A stretch of 6,931 bases of DNA, taken from positions 1 through 6,931 of the forward strand of contig DASRJH010000334.1 in NCBI GenBank assembly GCA_035649575.1. The letters run 5' to 3'. How positions within the stretch are numbered: position 1 is the first letter of the stretch; every line of letters starts with the position of its first letter. Shown here piece by piece: positions 1-6,931 of this stretch. The translations under genes were made by a program, and so were the position numbers. Source of the stretch: DASVAL01 sp035649575. GTDB taxonomy: Bacteria; Planctomycetota; UBA1135; UBA2386. Below the pieces are notes generated by a model. That model made no database searches and was not told where the DNA came from. It worked only from the letters and a program-made list of their open reading frames with translations.

Positions 1-1
1 C

Positions 2-3127
<3,126 letters not shown>

Positions 3128-3335
3128 GGCAGCGCGCGCTACGCAGAAGTTCCTGCGCAGGAGTCCCTGCCCGAGGTTCTCCGGTCAGCGCAACTGCTTA
3201 CCGAGCCTCCATGCTGGGCGCGTTCTGGCTGGGCGCCTCTGGTGCGGCACCTCGTTGGGTAAGGCTGCCGCGGTCCCGAGGCGGAGCCCCGACTACCATT
3301 TGGAACGCGTGACCGGCACGATTGCGTGCTTCGCT

Positions 3336-3340
3336 GGAGA
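3336..3340 (+). promoter_or_regulatory. Ribosome-binding site of the DUF1579-like gene
   Basis: GGAGA lies six bases before the ATG at 3347. It decides the start: the frame can be extended to a GTG at 3326, but that would put seven extra residues, two of them arginine, before the signal peptide and has no comparable site upstream. Confidence 0.7.
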
Positions 3341-3346
3341 CACACC

Positions 3347-4399
3347 ATGAAAACTATGACCCTTTGCCTCGCGGCGCTCGTCGCCGCGACGTTCCTTCCC
3401 GCCCAAGCCGACAAGAAGGCGCCGACCCAAGCGCCGAACCCCAAGACGAAGGAGCACGAAGCTCTCGCGGCCCTCGTCGGCAACTGGCAGACCACTTGCA
3501 AGATGAACGCCATGCCTGGCGTGCCCGGCATGGAGAAGGCACAAGAATCGACCGGCCCGGAAACCAGCGAGCTGATCTGCAATGGCCTCTGGCTGAAGTC
3601 GACGATCAGCAGCACCTGGGATGGCAAGCCGTTCCAGGGGATCTGGCTCGCCGGCTGGGACGCGATCGCCAAGACCTACCGCAGCGTCTGGATCTCGTCG
3701 GATGACGAGCCTGCCTCCGAGGCGACCGGGACCTGGGACGAGAAGGCGAGGACCTGGACGTTCAAGGGCAGTAGCCCGAAGGGCCAGTTCAAGAGCCAGC
3801 TCGTCTTCAAGGACAACGACAACTCGACCGAGACCTGCTGGATGACGGGGGCGGACGGCAAGGAGACCGAGTGCATGCTGATCACGCGCAAGCGCGGCAA
3901 GCCGGGAATGGCACGGGAGGCGAGTGCAACGACCGACATGGCCACAAAGGAGATGGCGCCGCTGGCGCAACACGTCGGCACCTGGACCGGGAAGGTCACG
4001 ATGACGATGCCGGGCGAGGCAGCGACCGAGGATACCTGCACGGAAACCGTCGCGAGGATCTGCAACGGCAAGTGGACGTGGTCGGACGTCAAGGGGTCGA
4101 TGATGGGCCAGCCGTTCGAAGGCCACGCGATCACCGGCTACGACGAAACGTCGAAGCAGTTTGTCAGCTTCTGGGTCGATTCGTGCGGCATGCCGCCGAT
4201 GCGCACGGCGGGCACCTACGACGAGGCCAAGAAGCAGTTCACGCTCGCGGGCTCGTGCTTCGACGATCAGGGCAAGCCTGCGACCGTCAAGCAGGTGTGC
4301 TCGCAGACCGACGCGAACACCCGCAACTTCCACATGACCATGAATTGTTCGAAGGGCGCGAGCGAGATGAAGATCACCTACACCCGCGTGAAGGGTTAG
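3347..4399 (+). CDS. Exported protein with two tandem DUF1579-like domains
   Basis: This 350-residue protein has no known reaction that I can name. Residues 1-21 look like a Sec signal peptide: MK start, hydrophobic core, then PAQA before Asp22 as a signal peptidase I site. Cys7 sits within the hydrophobic core with no lipobox, so I do not call it a lipoprotein. The mature part holds two copies of one domain, about 36-183 and 202-348. The copies align through LVGNW/HVGTW, ICNGLW/ICNGKW (Cys78 and Cys239), DGKPFQG/MGQPFEG, WDAIAKTYRSVW/YDETSKQFVSFW and TGTWDE/AGTYDE, which resembles DUF1579 as I know it. The mature chain has ten cysteines, four in copy 1 and six in copy 2, fitting an oxidising extracytoplasmic location. 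It stands alone, 219 bp after the oxidoreductase and convergent with the pilin-like gene. Duplication and export are well supported; the DUF1579 assignment is from memory of the family pattern. Confidence 0.85.
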   Translation: MKTMTLCLAALVAATFLPAQADKKAPTQAPNPKTKEHEALAALVGNWQTTCKMNAMPGVPGMEKAQESTGPETSELICNGLWLKSTISSTWDGKPFQGIWLAGWDAIAKTYRSVWISSDDEPASEATGTWDEKARTWTFKGSSPKGQFKSQLVFKDNDNSTETCWMTGADGKETECMLITRKRGKPGMAREASATTDMATKEMAPLAQHVGTWTGKVTMTMPGEAATEDTCTETVARICNGKWTWSDVKGSMMGQPFEGHAITGYDETSKQFVSFWVDSCGMPPMRTAGTYDEAKKQFTLAGSCFDDQGKPATVKQVCSQTDANTRNFHMTMNCSKGASEMKITYTRVKG

Positions 4400-4419
4400 G
4401 CGCCTGCCAAGCCGGGTTC

Positions 4420-4441
4420 GTCCGCGGCGAGTGCTGCGGAC
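4420..4441. terminator. Weak inverted repeat after the DUF1579-like gene
   Basis: GTCCGC and GCGGAC form a six-base-pair stem around a ten-base loop, twenty bases after the stop at 4399. There is no T tract. It may assist the stronger hairpin just downstream or be chance in GC-rich sequence. Confidence 0.25.
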
Positions 4442-4450
4442 ACCGGACAG

Positions 4451-4478
4451 CTGACGGCGCCCTCCGGCGCGCCGTCAG
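4451..4478. terminator. Strong hairpin between convergent genes, likely terminator
   Basis: CTGACGGCGC (4451-4460) and GCGCCGTCAG (4469-4478) form a perfect ten-base-pair stem with an eight-base loop. It starts 51 bases after the stop of the plus-strand gene. No T run follows on either strand, so it is not a textbook intrinsic terminator. Its place between two converging stop codons makes a bidirectional terminator or transcript-stabilising hairpin the most likely role. Confidence 0.5.
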
Positions 4479-4544
4479 TCGAGCTGCGCTCGCGACACGC
4501 CGACATCGGCTGCCGGTGCCTGTTGGAACACGATCAGCAATGCG

Positions 4545-4572
4545 ACGAGGACACCGCTTGCACTGTCCTCGT
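4545..4572. terminator. Second hairpin between convergent genes, likely terminator of the pilin-like gene
   Basis: ACGAGGACA (4545-4553) and TGTCCTCGT (4564-4572) form a perfect nine-base-pair stem with a ten-base loop. On the minus strand it begins 25 bases after the stop of the pilin-like gene. As with the neighbouring hairpin there is no T tract, so the terminator call rests on position and stem quality. Confidence 0.45.
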
Positions 4573-4597
4573 GTCCGAGCCGGTGGCCGGGTTCTCG

Positions 4598-5176
4598 TCA
4601 GTTCCTCGGGCTCACGTCGAAGCTGCGTTTCCGGTCGACGATCTTGCCGTCGCGCGTGCGCTCTTGGAACTGCGCAGTGAGCACCACGGTGTTGCCGTTC
4701 TGTGCGACGGCGAACGCCATCGCGCCGCGCGCCACCAACGCTCTCGTCCGGCTGCCTGCCGTGCTGGTCATGACGACGCGCTCGACGTCGGTGCCGACCA
4801 GGCGATAACTGATCGGCAGCGTCAGCTGACCGTCGGCCAGCACGCGATTGAAGGTGATGCTCTCGGCTGTGACGCGCCAGTCACTGTCGAGCCGACCATT
4901 GCCGTTGCGATCTTCGCCGGCGTCGAGCACGCGGTTGCCGTTGAGATCCTCGCCGACCATGCTCGCGCACTTCAGCTCCTCGACCATCTGGCGTCCGAGG
5001 CACACGAGCTTGTCGTCGACATCCATCCACGTCTTGGTGGGCGTCGAGCTGTCCTGCTCCTTCGCGAGGAGGGCCCTGAGGCCCACCAGCACCAGCGCGG
5101 TGATCGTCAAGCTGATCACCATCGCGAGGACCGTGAAGCCCCCGGTACGAGAGTGGGTCTCCCGTCGTGACGTCAT
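4598..5176 (-). CDS. Type IV pilin-like / pseudopilin-like protein with tandem calcium-type loops
   Basis: This is a 192-residue protein. The ATG at 5176 is chosen because AGGAG lies seven bases upstream and it gives a short basic leader (13 residues ending RTGG), as in class III-signal prepilins. Processing is expected after Gly13, leaving Phe14 at the mature N terminus, followed by a hydrophobic helix to about residue 38 that would anchor it in the membrane and pack it in a pilus or type II secretion pseudopilus. The usual Glu at mature position 5 is replaced by Ala18, as in the tip pseudopilin GspK, but the protein is far shorter than GspK. Residues 77-99 hold two adjacent Asp/Asn-rich loops; the first follows the 12-residue EF-hand spacing from Asp77 to Glu88. 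The rest is beta-rich without a domain I recognise. It has two cysteines in the globular part, Cys59 and Cys70. No prepilin peptidase, assembly ATPase or secretin gene lies in the window, so its system is unknown. Confidence 0.78.
   Translation of the reverse strand: MTSRRETHSRTGGFTVLAMVISLTITALVLVGLRALLAKEQDSSTPTKTWMDVDDKLVCLGRQMVEELKCASMVGEDLNGNRVLDAGEDRNGNGRLDSDWRVTAESITFNRVLADGQLTLPISYRLVGTDVERVVMTSTAGSRTRALVARGAMAFAVAQNGNTVVLTAQFQERTRDGKIVDRKRSFDVSPRN
4880..4948 (-). repeat. Two tandem Asp/Asn-rich calcium-type loops in the pilin-like protein
   Basis: The 12-residue units run from Asp77 and from Asp89. Unit 1 has acidic or amide ligand positions Asp77, Asn79, Asn81, Asp85 and Glu88, a full EF-hand-loop pattern. 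Unit 2 has Asp89, Asn91, Asn93 and Asp97, but Trp100 stands where the last Glu would be. Such loops bind calcium in EF-hand and dockerin proteins; binding here is inferred. Confidence 0.6.
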
Positions 5177-5183
5177 TACAGCT

Positions 5184-5188
5184 CTCCT
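5184..5188 (-). promoter_or_regulatory. Ribosome-binding site of the pilin-like gene
   Basis: On the minus strand AGGAG, within GAGGAGAG, ends seven bases before the ATG at 5176. It supports this start over an in-frame start at 5227, which would add 17 residues with no pilin-leader character. Confidence 0.65.
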
Positions 5189-5431
5189 CGCGCCAGGACC
5201 GTGCGGCAGGCAACCCTTGGTGCCCATCTTCGGCAGAACCGCACGCCCCTCGAGGGCTGGCAGGAAGTGGGCAGGCCCAACCGCGAATCTCGCCCGAGAC
5301 GTTCACCATGGCATGGACGCCAGGCCTCGGTGTCCAATCCGAGACCCCTTGCCGGCGATTTTGGAGAACAGTCCGCCATCGTCACCGCGGTGGCGCTGCG
5401 ATCGGGTCTGCGAGCCGGGCCTTAGGCGCGA

Positions 5432-5450
5432 ATCGCCGTGTTGCGGCGAT
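5432..5450 (-). terminator. Small hairpin just after pyrG, possible terminator
   Basis: ATCGCCG and CGGCGAT form a seven-base-pair stem with a five-base loop, beginning six bases after the pyrG stop. No T tract follows on the minus strand. Its position suggests a terminator or 3'-end hairpin and a separate transcript for the downstream pilin-like gene. Confidence 0.35.
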
Positions 5451-5456
5451 GACCAA

Positions 5457-6931
<1,475 letters not shown>

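Noticed and set aside
3151..3162. Perfect 12-base palindrome TCCTGCGCAGGA after the oxidoreductase stop
   Set aside because: One or two such palindromes are expected by chance in 7 kb. It has no loop for a terminator, is about 185 bases from the next start, and has no second copy that I found.
3255..3299. TTGGGT and TACCAT upstream of the DUF1579-like gene as a promoter
   Set aside because: The spacing of about 33 bases is far too long for a sigma-70-type pair, and neither box is strong.
3347..3409. Lipoprotein signal in the DUF1579-like protein because of Cys7
   Set aside because: Cys7 is inside the hydrophobic core with no lipobox before it, and a good AQA cleavage site follows at residues 19-21.
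3293..4333. A 346-codon minus-strand frame opposite the DUF1579-like gene
   Set aside because: The product is Arg/Leu/Ala-rich without recognisable domains. The plus-strand gene has a ribosome-binding site, signal peptide and duplicated domain.
4523..5170. A 215-codon plus-strand frame opposite the pilin-like gene
   Set aside because: The minus strand has a clear prepilin signal and ribosome-binding site. The plus-strand product is a low-complexity Ala/His/Arg-rich shadow.
5176..5385. A 69-codon minus-strand frame upstream of the pilin-like gene
   Set aside because: No ribosome-binding site and no recognisable sequence; it ends at the pilin start region by chance.

Overview
The window is visibly GC-rich bacterial chromosome (roughly two thirds G+C by eye). 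It holds four protein-coding genes, two of them cut by the window edges, in a convergent layout. On the plus strand are the large 3' part of a pyruvate:ferredoxin oxidoreductase gene (2-3127) and a secreted protein with a duplicated DUF1579-like domain (3347-4399). On the minus strand are a type IV pilin-like or pseudopilin-like protein (4598-5176) and most of the CTP synthase gene pyrG (5457-6931). No tRNA, rRNA, CRISPR array, transposase or phage gene was seen.

No gene here fixes the taxonomy. Duplicated, exported DUF1579-type proteins, pilin-like proteins with Asp/Asn-rich calcium-type loops, and a GC-rich genome with loosely packed single genes together suggest a Planctomycetota-like bacterium. 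This is an inference at moderate to low confidence. A CoA-dependent, ferredoxin-linked oxoacid oxidoreductase implies at least some anaerobic or low-redox metabolism.

Region by region: the oxidoreductase is open at the left edge and lacks its N-terminal domains I and II. What remains (gamma domain, two-cluster ferredoxin domain, thiamine diphosphate domain) is recognisable but enlarged by two internal insertions, a Gly/Asn-repeat linker and a long C-terminal extension. After a 219-bp gap with no gene comes the exported protein, with a good ribosome-binding site and a signal peptide. Between the two convergent stop codons (4400-4597) lie three inverted repeats that probably act as terminators. 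The pilin-like gene and pyrG are both on the minus strand but separated by 280 bp without a convincing gene, and a small hairpin directly follows the pyrG stop, so they are probably separate transcription units.

The genes do not form an obvious pathway: central carbon and redox metabolism, an exported protein of unknown role, a surface or secretion pilin, and nucleotide synthesis. I see no clear novel multi-gene system. The points most worth a second look are the inflated architecture of the oxidoreductase and the pilin-like protein that lacks Glu5 and carries tandem EF-hand-like loops.
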